DNA of 64,000 bases from JBMNFB01 sp050949085 (GTDB lineage Bacteria; Bacillota; UBA994; UBA5500), in assembly GCA_050949085.1 (NCBI GenBank), contig JBMNFB010000001.1, positions 558,001 to 622,000 on the forward strand, in the 5' to 3' direction. The position numbers and the translations under genes are program-made. Shown here piece after piece: positions 24,495 through 32,746 of this stretch. The notes below the pieces were generated by a model that was not told the DNA's origin, did no database searches, and saw nothing but the letters and a program-made list of their open reading frames with translations. How positions within the stretch are numbered: the first letter of the stretch is position 1; each line of letters begins with the position of its first letter.

Positions 24495-24977
24495 ATGAGG
24501 AGAAGGGCGAGACGGATGGTAGCCGCGCGGATTACCGGCGGCCCGCTGGCGCCGGATATCAGGGGGTGGGTTTACTTTACACCAGCCAGCGGCGGCAGCT
24601 GGGTGACGGTCAACGTCAGGGGCCTTCCACAGTACCGACCGGCGATGGGCGATCAACCGCCTGTAGGGCCGCACGGGTTTCACATCCACGAGAACGGAAC
24701 GTGTGAAGTCGGAGATCCGGAGAACCCGTATCTGGCGGCTGGGGAGCACTGGAACCCGACCGGTCAGCCCCATGGCAATCATGCCGGTGACCTGCCAGTC
24801 CTGTTCTCCAACAACGGGGTTGCCCGTATGCGGGTCTTCACGAGCCGATTCCGGCCGCAGGATGTGATCGGACGGAGCGTGCTCATACATATGAACCTGG
24901 ATGATTATCGCACTCAGCCAGCGGGTAATTCAGGTCGCCGCCTGGCCTGCGGCCGGATCACCACTTGGCGAAGATAA
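24495..24977 (+). CDS. sodC: Cu/Zn superoxide dismutase-like protein
   Basis: 160-aa SodC-family protein. Copper ligands: FHIH, bridging His in GEHWNP, and LIHMN. Zinc ligands: PHGNHAGDLP (His, His and Asp) with a zinc loop shorter than usual. The disulphide pair is NGTC and RLAC, with active-site Arg in GNSGRRLACG. So it is probably active, converting superoxide to peroxide and oxygen. No signal peptide, which is odd for a family that is normally exported; spore-coat or cell-surface attachment is possible. Follows the FG-GAP-like gene in the same transcript. Confidence 0.88.
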   Translation: MRRRARRMVAARITGGPLAPDIRGWVYFTPASGGSWVTVNVRGLPQYRPAMGDQPPVGPHGFHIHENGTCEVGDPENPYLAAGEHWNPTGQPHGNHAGDLPVLFSNNGVARMRVFTSRFRPQDVIGRSVLIHMNLDDYRTQPAGNSGRRLACGRITTWRR

Positions 24978-24980
24978 CAG

Positions 24981-25016
24981 CGAACGGCTGACCCATACTG
25001 CGGGTCAGCCGTTCGC
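24981..25016. terminator. Bidirectional terminator between sodC and ggt
   Basis: Perfect 14-bp stem CGAACGGCTGACCC / GGGTCAGCCGTTCG with 7-base loop, between convergent genes. Confidence 0.85.
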
Positions 25017-25031
25017 TTTAGGCTGCCATGT

Positions 25032-26654
25032 CTACCAGGCAGCAACCTGCCCGTCTGTGCGGGGTTCGGTTCCGGCCACTAGCACCCCCGTCTTTGAATC
25101 GCGCCAGATGATCTCGCCCCGCCCAAAAGAACCGCTCTGCAGCGTGCGCTGGACCTGGTGTCCCTTGCGGGCCAGGGCTTGCGCCAGGTGGTCGGGGAAT
25201 CCGGGCTCGACCAGGACGACCTTATCCCTCGTCCACTGCCAGCGCGGTGCATCCAGGGCGGCCTGTGGGTTGAGACCGAAATCAATCGTGTTCATTACCA
25301 CCTGTAAATGCCCCTGTGGCTGCATAAAACCACCCATCACACCAAAAGGTCCGACCGCCTCCTTACCCTTGGTCAGGAAGCCGGGGATGATGGTATGGTA
25401 GGTCCGCTTGCCAGGTGCAAGGGCATTGACATGCTCGGGATCTAGCGAGAAGTTGTGGCCGCGGTTCTGCAGGGCGATGCCAGTGCCGGGGACAACAACA
25501 CCAGAGCCAAAACCTTGATAGTTGCTCTGAATGTAAGAGACCATGTTCCCCTCACCATCTGCTGTAGCCAGATATACCGTTCCACCCTGTGGCGGCGTTC
25601 CCGGCGTCGGCAATAGCGCCTCTTCGCCAATGAGTTGCCGCCGCTCCGCCCCGTACTCATCAGAAAGCATCGCCTCTACCGTATAACGCATGTCCTTGCG
25701 CTCAGTCACCATATGCATGCCGTCAGCGAAAGCCAGCTTGATCGCCTCTATCTGCCTATGATAAGTCTCAACGCTGGCCTGCTCGCTGAACTCAAATCCC
25801 TTCAGGATGTTCAGGGCCATCAAGGCGACGATTCCCTGCCCATTGGGCGGGATCTCCCAGACGTCGTAACCGCGGTAGTTGACCCCGATCGGGTCCACCC
25901 ATTCGGGGTGGAAGGCGGCCAGATCCTCGCCACATAGGAATCCATCGTTCTGCCGCAGGAACTGATCGATCTTCTCCGCGATCTCCCCTCGGTAGAACGA
26001 TTCAGCGTTGGTCTCGGCGATCGAGCGCAGAGTTGCTGCGTGGCCAGGCGATCTCCACATCTCGCCGATGGCGGGGGCGCGCCCGCCGGGGGCAAAGGTA
26101 TCCAGCCACGGCTGAAAAAGGGGATTCTCCGCTGCCAGGCGGCGGAAGGCGGCAAAGGCCCCTCTCCAGCCAGCCCCCAGTGTCGGTGTCAGCGGATAAC
26201 CATGTTCTGCGTACTGGATGGCTGGCTCCAGCACTTCAGTCAGGGGCAGGCGGCCGAAACGTTCAGAGAGAGCCGCCCAAGCGCTGGGGGCCCCTGGTAC
26301 CGTGATGGAGACGACGCCGCGAGCCGGCATCGCATCATGCCCGCGCTCCTTGACCTTCTCGATGGAGATGCTGCGCGGGGCAGGCCCACTGGCATTGAGG
26401 CCATGCAGCTTGCCGTTCGTCCAGACAAGCGCAAAGGCATCGCCGCCGATGCCGTTGGCAGTCGGCTCGACAACAGTCAGGCAAGCTGCCGTCGCAATGG
26501 CTGCGTCGATGGCATTACCGCCCTTCTGCAGGATCCGTAGTCCGGCCTGTGCAGCCAGCGGTTGTCCCGTGGCCACTACTCCATTGCGCGCATAGACTGC
26601 GTTTCGCCGCGAAGGGTACGGGTAGTACAAAGGATCATACTTCAGCGTCGACAT
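25032..26654 (-). CDS. ggt: Gamma-glutamyltransferase family protein
   Basis: 540-aa Ntn-hydrolase of the gamma-glutamyltranspeptidase family. The self-cleavage nucleophile is the Thr in QGGTVYLATADGEGNMVSY. Other landmarks: GGNAIDAAIATA near residue 45, NGIGGDAFALVW, FGSGVVVPGTGIALQNRG, and GGFMQPQGHLQV. No signal peptide, so probably cytoplasmic, like many bacterial relatives that act on cephalosporin-like or other gamma-glutamyl amides. ATG follows GGAGGTAGAAG. Single-gene unit. Confidence 0.92.
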   Translation of the reverse strand: MSTLKYDPLYYPYPSRRNAVYARNGVVATGQPLAAQAGLRILQKGGNAIDAAIATAACLTVVEPTANGIGGDAFALVWTNGKLHGLNASGPAPRSISIEKVKERGHDAMPARGVVSITVPGAPSAWAALSERFGRLPLTEVLEPAIQYAEHGYPLTPTLGAGWRGAFAAFRRLAAENPLFQPWLDTFAPGGRAPAIGEMWRSPGHAATLRSIAETNAESFYRGEIAEKIDQFLRQNDGFLCGEDLAAFHPEWVDPIGVNYRGYDVWEIPPNGQGIVALMALNILKGFEFSEQASVETYHRQIEAIKLAFADGMHMVTERKDMRYTVEAMLSDEYGAERRQLIGEEALLPTPGTPPQGGTVYLATADGEGNMVSYIQSNYQGFGSGVVVPGTGIALQNRGHNFSLDPEHVNALAPGKRTYHTIIPGFLTKGKEAVGPFGVMGGFMQPQGHLQVVMNTIDFGLNPQAALDAPRWQWTRDKVVLVEPGFPDHLAQALARKGHQVQRTLQSGSFGRGEIIWRDSKTGVLVAGTEPRTDGQVAAW

Positions 26655-26920
26655 CTTCTACCTCCAAGTGCAAATTTACTGGATCTCAGGTGCAACATTG
26701 CAGCGCAATCGTTGCACCCACTGAGTTATTCCCGATAGACAGGTGATCTCCTGCGCATCCTATCGTTCTCATTATCCCATCCAATTCCAGTGGGCATGTA
26801 TTGCAGCACAAAGGCGTGCCGCCACAATTGTAATCCCTTCGCCGCGGGGGATTGCATGTTGTAGCAGCACGCCATCCGGTTGCACCAGGAGTCCCTGCTA
26901 AGCGCCCTTCTGATGTTCGA

Positions 26921-28300
26921 TCAAACCCTGAGCTCCTTCCAGCGCCCAGATCTGTAACGGAAGTAGATGAACAGTGACCTGCAGAACTGGTCAATCGCCA
27001 TTGCGTACCAGGCACCGTTCAGCCCCATGTTAAGCACCCTGACAAAGAGGGTTGCCAAGGCAACACGAACACCAACCACTCCCATCATGGTCGAGATCAA
27101 GGGCCACTTGGTGTCGCCGGCGCCGCGCAGTGCGCCAGCCAGGATGAACTGACTGGATTGCGCCAGCTGAACGATGGCGATGATCTTCAGGCAGGTAGCG
27201 GCCATATTGACTACCGTTGGATCATCTGTGTACAACCGCGCAATCATCCCGCCGCCGAAAAAGAAGATCAGACCCATAGCTCCGGCCACATGCATGCCGA
27301 CATAGCGTGTCTCCCAGCCATACCTCTCTGCTCGGTCTGGCCGGCGCGAGCCGAGACTGCGACCGACGAGGGACGTGGCGGCCATACTGAAACCCTGGCC
27401 CGGCGTAAAGGAGAGGCCCACGATGTTCATGCCGATCTGGTGAGCCGCATAGATCATCGTCCCCAGGCCGGAAACGATTCGGGTGTAGGTGATGACACCA
27501 AATCGCAACACGACCTGCTCCAGCATGGCAGGCAGGCCAACTCGCACGATGCGCTGGATGAGCCGTGGGTTAAAGCGAAATTTCCCCCGCAGGCTTACCT
27601 TCAGTGCTGCACCCCCCCGGCTAATAGCATACAGCGATAGAATGCAACCGGCCAGGCGGCTGATGCTGGTGGCCAGTCCTGCTCCGTACACTCCCCAACG
27701 AGGAAATCCCAGCAAACCATTGATCAGGACGGCGTTGCCAAAAACGTTGATGACGTTGGCGATGATATTGAAGCGGAGTGGAGTTCTGGTATCTCCGGCA
27801 CCACGCAGCATGGCGGTTACGGCCATGCTGATGGTCTGCGGAATCAGACCCAGAGCCACAACCCGCATGTAGCTGACGGCATAGTCGAAGGAGTCTTCCT
27901 CCGCGCCCATAAACTTCACGAGTTGAGGCGTAAACGTATACAGCAGGACTGTAACCAGGATGCCCAACAGAGTGATGGTAACGAGGGCCTGTCGCGCAGC
28001 CTCGTTGGCTTCCCTTAGGTCACCGGCCCCAATCGCCCTGGCAATGACAGCGGTGGTTCCCACATTTAGGGCCATAAAGGCTGCCATGGCCAGGAGCATC
28101 GGCTGGTTGGTCAGACCGATGGCTGCAATCGCAGCTGGGCCTATTGCACCCACCATCATCATATCGATCATGCCGAAGATCTGAATCAGAAATTGCTCGA
28201 CGACGGCTGGCCAGGCCAGCTTAACCACCTCTCGCCTGGCCTGTTCCCGTGTCAGCTGCTCCTCCACTATGTTGACAGCCCGCTTCTCCAGGACGCTCAT
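26921..28300 (-). CDS. MATE family efflux transporter
   Basis: About 459 aa, twelve predicted membrane helices in two similar halves, typical of NorM/DinF-type MATE pumps that export drugs or metabolites using Na+ or H+. Recognisable: MIDMMMVGAIGPAAIAAIG, AVTAMLRGAGDTRTPL and LAGALRGAGDTKWPL (one per half). ATG at 28300 with GAGAGGT 8 bases upstream is preferred to the TTG at 28309, which leaves no room for it. A second MATE gene lies at 44799. Confidence 0.93.
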   Translation of the reverse strand: MSVLEKRAVNIVEEQLTREQARREVVKLAWPAVVEQFLIQIFGMIDMMMVGAIGPAAIAAIGLTNQPMLLAMAAFMALNVGTTAVIARAIGAGDLREANEAARQALVTITLLGILVTVLLYTFTPQLVKFMGAEEDSFDYAVSYMRVVALGLIPQTISMAVTAMLRGAGDTRTPLRFNIIANVINVFGNAVLINGLLGFPRWGVYGAGLATSISRLAGCILSLYAISRGGAALKVSLRGKFRFNPRLIQRIVRVGLPAMLEQVVLRFGVITYTRIVSGLGTMIYAAHQIGMNIVGLSFTPGQGFSMAATSLVGRSLGSRRPDRAERYGWETRYVGMHVAGAMGLIFFFGGGMIARLYTDDPTVVNMAATCLKIIAIVQLAQSSQFILAGALRGAGDTKWPLISTMMGVVGVRVALATLFVRVLNMGLNGAWYAMAIDQFCRSLFIYFRYRSGRWKELRV

Positions 28301-28331
28301 ATTGCTCAACCTCTCTAAGTTGTCTTAATAG

Positions 28332-28388
28332 TTATTCTGAATAATGGTTTTACAATCTAAGCATAGCATCGTTGTACCCACTCGTCAA
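28332..28388 (-). promoter_or_regulatory. Promoter and possible operator of the first MATE gene
   Basis: Minus-strand TTGACG (28388-28383), 17-base spacer, TATGCT (28365-28360), about 55 bases before the ATG. A near-perfect palindrome TTATTCTGAATAA (28333-28345) lies between the start of transcription and the gene, a fitting place for a MarR-type repressor; no regulator gene is adjacent. Confidence 0.6.
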
Positions 28389-28741
28389 ATATAGCTCTGT
28401 ATCAACTCTGCTATCGGGGTGTTGTATGAAGTTTATTCATGAACATATGTGCTCGGCCGCTATCCTTCCCCACTGACCGCTATCAGCACCAGGTCGTGGG
28501 GAGATACCTGACTCCAGCTGAACCTGACAGAGCCGGCTGTAGAGGCTACCCTGGGCCTGGGCTTTCTCCAGGATCGGCAGGCAGGAGAGCTGCCCCCTCC
28601 TTAGCTACTGCTCTGGATGCCTTCGGGTAAGTTGCAGTGTCTCTCGCGGTGTCCTCCAGTCAGATTTCTCAGCCCAGGTCCATGACCTTGCTGAGTAAAG
28701 CCACGGACACCCGTCCAGTGACACGCTGAGCGAAATAATAA
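28389..28741. other. Intergenic stretch without a gene
   Basis: About 350 bases between the MATE promoter and the P-II terminator. No convincing reading frame. It contains one strong hairpin (CTCAGC ... GCTGAG enclosing AGGTC ... GACCT, 28668-28695) and several short G/C-rich inverted repeats, so it could carry a small RNA, but no known family was recognised. Confidence 0.4.
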
Positions 28742-28742
28742 T

Positions 28743-28775
28743 GAGGTGCCCTGGCTGCGGATAAGCGGGCACCTC
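28743..28775 (-). terminator. Terminator after first DUF1538/P-II operon
   Basis: GAGGTGCCC / GGGCACCTC stem, followed on the minus strand by ATTATTATTT. Lies 40 bases after the P-II stop. Confidence 0.75.
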
Positions 28776-28815
28776 AAACATAAGGTCGTAGGGGGAGTAC
28801 CGGCGCCCAGGCAGA

Positions 28816-29166
28816 CTAACGCTGCCTGAGCAGGTGCGTGATCCCGACAACCTTGCTGAGTTCCACGACAAAGGCGATGCCGGTAGCCGGCTCATCGAGA
28901 CTTCCAGCTTCGACGACTGCCTGCAATACCTGCTCACTGATCTCCCGTTTGACGACGATCAGGACGACGTCCTTTTCCGGTTCGATGGCAATCCCGAGTA
29001 GCTTTCTCTGTTCATGAACCCCGGTGCCCCGGCCAGGGATAATGGTTGCCCCCTGGGCACCGGCTGCTCTCGCGGCCTTGACGATCTTCGTGTTCTCGCC
29101 GCGTCCAACTATCGTGACTATCAGGTCATTCTGTGTCGTCGGATCCTTTTGCTTCGGATCTGTCAC
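28816..29166 (-). CDS. P-II family nitrogen-regulator-like protein (copy 1)
   Basis: 116-aa GlnB/GlnK-fold protein: LIVTIVGRGENTKIVKAARAAGA at the N-terminus, GATIIPGRGTGVHE, a shortened T-loop region EQRKLLGIAIEPEKDVVLIVV and GIAFVVELSKVVGI. The classical T-loop with uridylylated Tyr is absent, so it is a divergent P-II that probably senses another small molecule. A GTG start at 29166 is chosen by analogy to the ATG of copy 2. It follows two DUF1538 genes and overlaps the second. Likely binds and gates those membrane proteins, as GlnK does AmtB. Confidence 0.85.
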   Translation of the reverse strand: MTDPKQKDPTTQNDLIVTIVGRGENTKIVKAARAAGAQGATIIPGRGTGVHEQRKLLGIAIEPEKDVVLIVVKREISEQVLQAVVEAGSLDEPATGIAFVVELSKVVGITHLLRQR

Positions 29167-29887
29167 GTTTACCACCCTCTCGATTAAAAAGTTGGCCGAG
29201 TAACATAATCGATAGAATTGGCGCCAGCGCCACCATGGCTACCAGACCAAAACCGTCTGCCACAGGGTCCCGCCCGGGAACACCGGTTGCGATCCCGATG
29301 CCAAACGCCAGCACAAAGCTGGACACCATTGGCCCGGTGGCGACGCCGCCAGAGTCGAAGCCAATGGCCGAAAATATCGGATCAGCAAACTGCAGCAGCG
29401 CGAGTGCAATTCCATATCCTATGTAGATTACCCAACGGAAGGATAGGCCATAGACCATGCGGGCCATGCCGATCCCCACCAACACCGAAGCACTGCCGGC
29501 CAGGGTATAGAGGATGACACTCTTCCTGATAGAGCCGGCGGATGCGTCCTCCACCTGATTGCAGAGCACCTGAACCGCAGGCTCTGCCCTGACGGCCACG
29601 AAACCGATCACGGCACCGATGGGAATGGCCATCCATTTATATTCCCAGCTGCCGATGATCTCGCCCATCTTGCGTCCGGTACCGATGAACCCGATGTGGA
29701 CACCATGCAGCAACATCGTAATGCCGATGAAGGCCAATACTAGCCCCCGCAGTATAGTCACCAGAGTTTCACGTGGCGGACGAAACAGCCACTGGACAAT
29801 CGGCAGGAGCAACAAGACGGGAAGCAGCGCGCCCAAGACCTCCCAGGCTGTATCCAGAATACCGGCGAAAATGACAATATCGCTCAT
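29126..29887 (-). CDS. DUF1538 membrane protein (copy 1, 253 aa)
   Basis: Integral membrane protein with about seven hydrophobic helices. Family hallmarks: WLFRPPRETLVTILRG, GVHIGFIGTGRKMGE, RAEPAVQVLCNQVEDAS, FDSGGVATGPM and FGIGIATGVPGRDPVADGFGLVAMVALAPI. DUF1538 proteins are uncharacterised and thought to be transporters. Overlaps the upstream DUF1538 gene by 4 bases (ATGA) and the P-II gene downstream. Probably forms a heteromer with the 236-aa-type partner. Confidence 0.9.
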   Translation of the reverse strand: MSDIVIFAGILDTAWEVLGALLPVLLLLPIVQWLFRPPRETLVTILRGLVLAFIGITMLLHGVHIGFIGTGRKMGEIIGSWEYKWMAIPIGAVIGFVAVRAEPAVQVLCNQVEDASAGSIRKSVILYTLAGSASVLVGIGMARMVYGLSFRWVIYIGYGIALALLQFADPIFSAIGFDSGGVATGPMVSSFVLAFGIGIATGVPGRDPVADGFGLVAMVALAPILSIMLLGQLFNREGGKRDRSEAKGSDDTE

Positions 29888-30576
29888 CGCAGCATCACTC
29901 CCAGGATCATCACCGCTGCGATCGGGCCGAGTGATGCCAATCCTACCAGGCCAAACCCATCCGCAATCGCACTGCGCCCTTCAAGCACCGAGGCTGCACC
30001 TGCCGCCAGTGTCAGGATCAGCGGCACAGTCATCGGACCGGTTGTCACACCACCTGAGTCGAACGATATCGGCAGAAATTCATTCGGGGTGATAAAACCG
30101 AGGACTAGTAAAGCCGCATAGCCGATGGTTAGAACCCTGCGAATTGGCGTTCCCTTAACAATGCGGTACATGCCCAGAGCCACAAAAGAGCCTACCCCCA
30201 GAGCGATCGCAGCGATCAGAGCGGTCTTGCTTACGGCGCCCCCAGATACATCGGCAAACTGGGACGCCAATACCCGCACATCCGGCTCGGCTACTGTGAT
30301 CGCAAAGCCGATGAGGAACGAGGCAATCAGAAAGAAAAGCGCCGAACTGCGAGTTGGCAACGAGCTGCCCAGCAACCGGCCCAGCGGTTCCAACCCAGCA
30401 TCGGATCCTAAGAGGAAAACAAACATCCCCCCTAGAACGAAGGCTAACCCGATCAGGAACTGGACAAAGTCGGTCCACTGCAACCGCGCCACGGTGAGTT
30501 GCAGGGCGATTACGACCAGCGTAATCGGGAGGACTGCCCCTGCTGCCTCGTCCCAGTATTTCTTTATCCGCCGCAA
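29884..30576 (-). CDS. DUF1538 membrane protein (copy 1, shorter partner)
   Basis: About 230 aa, hydrophobic throughout. Shares the DUF1538 motifs with its neighbour: FDSGGVTTGPMTVPLIL and SVLEGRSAIADGFGLVGLASLGPI, plus VTVAEPDVRVLASQFADVSG-like text. A TTG start at 30576 places AAGGAGG 7 bases upstream; the nominal frame starts before the ribosome binding site. Start of the first DUF1538-DUF1538-P-II operon. Confidence 0.88.
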   Translation of the reverse strand: MRRIKKYWDEAAGAVLPITLVVIALQLTVARLQWTDFVQFLIGLAFVLGGMFVFLLGSDAGLEPLGRLLGSSLPTRSSALFFLIASFLIGFAITVAEPDVRVLASQFADVSGGAVSKTALIAAIALGVGSFVALGMYRIVKGTPIRRVLTIGYAALLVLGFITPNEFLPISFDSGGVTTGPMTVPLILTLAAGAASVLEGRSAIADGFGLVGLASLGPIAAVMILGVMLR

Positions 30577-30779
30577 CACAACACCTCCTTGCACACAACT
30601 ATGATCTTCTTAAGCCTTCCATGAGTGAGTTGCGGTGTGGCTGCACCGATACTTCCACCTCCCTTATAGTTTCTGACCGGCCTGCCCAATCCCTGCTATA
30701 GGGCGGGCTTTTACGAATGATTTTCGGAGAGAAGCAAAAGGAGTGCCTTGCATCGCAACGAGCACCCTAAAAAATAATG

Positions 30780-30803
30780 CGCGTCAGGGAAGGTCCTGAC
30801 GCG
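30780..30803 (-). terminator. Terminator after second DUF1538/P-II operon
   Basis: Perfect CGCGTCAGG / CCTGACGCG stem with 6-base loop, followed on the minus strand by ATTATTTTTTA. Confidence 0.85.
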
Positions 30804-30837
30804 TGATACCGGATATTCAGTTTGCTGGTCGGGTCAG

Positions 30838-31188
30838 CTATGATTGCCTGAGCAGGTGAGCGATCCCAACCACCTTGCTCAGCTCGATGACGAAGGCGAT
30901 GCCGGTAGCCGGCTGTTCCAGATCACCAGCCTGCACCACCGCTTGCAGCACCTGTTCACTGATCTCGCGCTTGACGACGATCAGCACCACGTCCTTCTCG
31001 GGCTCAATAGCGATGCCGAGCAGTTTTTTCTGCTCATGAATGCCGGTACCCCGGCCAGGGATGATGGTTGCTCCCTCGGCGCCGACCGCTTTGGCTGCTT
31101 TGACAATCTTTGTGTTTTCTCCCCGTCCAACTATCGCCACTATTAGATCATTTTGTGTCATGGGATCCCCTTGCCTGGGATCTGTCAT
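30838..31188 (-). CDS. P-II family nitrogen-regulator-like protein (copy 2)
   Basis: Nearly identical to copy 1: LIVAIVGRGENTKIVKAAKA, GATIIPGRGTGIHEQKK, EPEKDVVLIVVKREISEQ. ATG at 31188 follows AAGGGGTG; the frame extends three codons further but over the ribosome binding site. Overlaps the DUF1538 gene upstream. The same divergent, Tyr-less T-loop. Confidence 0.87.
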   Translation of the reverse strand: MTDPRQGDPMTQNDLIVAIVGRGENTKIVKAAKAVGAEGATIIPGRGTGIHEQKKLLGIAIEPEKDVVLIVVKREISEQVLQAVVQAGDLEQPATGIAFVIELSKVVGIAHLLRQS

Positions 31189-31909
31189 GCTTAACACCCC
31201 TTCGATCGTAGAGTTGGCCTAGCAGCATAACGGATAGCATCGGCGCCAAAGCAACCATGGCAACCAGGCCAAAGCCGTAGGCAACTGGATCGCGACCAGG
31301 AACGCCGGTAGCGACGCCAATGCCAAACGCTAGTACGAAGCTGCAAACCATGGGGCCTGTCGCAACTGCCCCTGAGTCAAAGCCGATGGCGCTAAACACC
31401 GGATCCGCAAATCTGAGGAGCAGCAGCGCCAAAGAGTATCCTGCATAGATAATCCAGAAGAACGGGATTCCGTAGACCATGCGAGCCATACCCAATCCCA
31501 CCAGCAGCGCGCCACTACCAGCCAGTGTATAGAGAAAGATCTTTCGGGGAATGGAACCGCTGGACGCTTCCTCCACTTGACCGCAAAGGACCTGTACGCC
31601 CGGTTCCGCGCGAATGGACACAAAGCCGATCAACACACCAACAGGAATCACAATCCACTTATGCTCCCACCCCCCAACGATCTCTCCCATGCTGCGCCCG
31701 GTCCCAATGAACCCGATGTTGATGCCATGTAGTAGCAGAGTGATGCCCACAAAAGCAAGCATCAGCCCGCGCAGGATATTCTGCAGGGTCTCGCGTGGAG
31801 GTCGAAACAGCAGGTGTGCGATGGGCAGGAACACCAACATGGGAGACAACGACAGAAGGACTTCCATCGCCGTGCTCAATAATCCGCCCCAGATGACGAT
31901 GTCGCTCAT
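31148..31909 (-). CDS. DUF1538 membrane protein (copy 2, 253 aa)
   Basis: Same length and layout as the 29126-29887 product: LLFRPPRETLQNILRG, GINIGFIGTGRSMGE, RAEPGVQVLCGQVEEAS, FDSGAVATGPM, GIGVATGVPGRDPVAYGFGLVAMVALAP. Overlaps its partner gene by 4 bases. Differences from copy 1 are spread over the whole length, so the duplication is not very recent. Confidence 0.9.
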   Translation of the reverse strand: MSDIVIWGGLLSTAMEVLLSLSPMLVFLPIAHLLFRPPRETLQNILRGLMLAFVGITLLLHGINIGFIGTGRSMGEIVGGWEHKWIVIPVGVLIGFVSIRAEPGVQVLCGQVEEASSGSIPRKIFLYTLAGSGALLVGLGMARMVYGIPFFWIIYAGYSLALLLLRFADPVFSAIGFDSGAVATGPMVCSFVLAFGIGVATGVPGRDPVAYGFGLVAMVALAPMLSVMLLGQLYDRRGVKHDRSQARGSHDTK

Positions 31910-32598
31910 CCGAGCATCACCCCCAGCACCATCACAGCTGCAATCGGCCCCAGCATAATCAACCCAATCAGGCCAAATCCGTCTGCAAGGGGATCGCGCC
32001 CCTCCAGGACAGAGGCGGTGCCGGCTGCTAGACTAAGGATCAACGGGACGGTTACTGGGCCAGTCGTTATGGCCCCCGAGTCAAAGGCCAGAGGGAGAAA
32101 TTCTGCGGGAGTAAACAGGCCGAGTATAAGAACTGCCAGATATCCAAGTGCCAAGTTCCGCCGAATCGAGATCCCTTTGACAATACGATACATGCCTAGT
32201 GCCGCGATCAAGCCGACGCCAACGGCGATCATGCCGACAAAAACGGTCACACTCACCTCTACGCCGGAAACGTCAGCAAACTGAAATGCCAGCACGCGCA
32301 CCTGCGGCTCGGCAACCACGACGAGGAAACCGAGTATAAATGAACCTATCAGGAAAAACGGTAGAGATCCAGGGGTTGGCAAGAGACTGCCTAGCAATCG
32401 GCCGAGGGGCTCCAGCCCAACCTCCGAGCCGATCAGAAAGATAAACATGCCCACCAATACGAAGGCAAGACCGATAAGGAACTGGATAAACTCGGTCCAG
32501 GGCAGCCGCGCTACTGTCAGCTGCAGGATAATTATCACCACCATAATTGGCGAAACTGCGGCCACCGCATCGCTCCAATATTTCCTTAACTCCCGCAA
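31906..32598 (-). CDS. DUF1538 membrane protein (copy 2, shorter partner)
   Basis: About 230 aa, the same size as its counterpart at 29884-30576. Motifs FDSGAITTGPVTVPLIL and SVLEGRDPLADGFGLIGL. TTG start at 32598 behind AAGGAGG, spacing 7, matching copy 1. First gene of the second three-gene operon; a promoter-like region with a GTATAC palindrome lies about 50 bases upstream. Confidence 0.88.
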   Translation of the reverse strand: MRELRKYWSDAVAAVSPIMVVIIILQLTVARLPWTEFIQFLIGLAFVLVGMFIFLIGSEVGLEPLGRLLGSLLPTPGSLPFFLIGSFILGFLVVVAEPQVRVLAFQFADVSGVEVSVTVFVGMIAVGVGLIAALGMYRIVKGISIRRNLALGYLAVLILGLFTPAEFLPLAFDSGAITTGPVTVPLILSLAAGTASVLEGRDPLADGFGLIGLIMLGPIAAVMVLGVMLG

Positions 32599-32645
32599 CA
32601 GCACTCCTCCTTCTGCAGAGCCAATCACACGCTGCTTTGCTCAAT

Positions 32646-32660
32646 CTTGTATACAATATA
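32646..32660 (-). promoter_or_regulatory. TATATTGTATACAAG motif upstream of second DUF1538 operon
   Basis: Minus-strand word TATATTGTATACAAG, differing by one base from the TATAATGTATACAAG at the 14133-14147 promoter. It holds a -10-like TATATT and the palindrome TTGTATACAA, a GntR-type operator shape. A TTGATT lies 15 bases before the -10, a slightly short spacing. Confidence 0.45.
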
Positions 32661-32746
32661 CTGAGCCCTCCGCAGAATCAAGTGCGACGGCCAGTGCTTG
32701 CAGAGTTTTCAAGCGGCTTGTCCCCGCCGCGCTCGCTATCCCTCGC

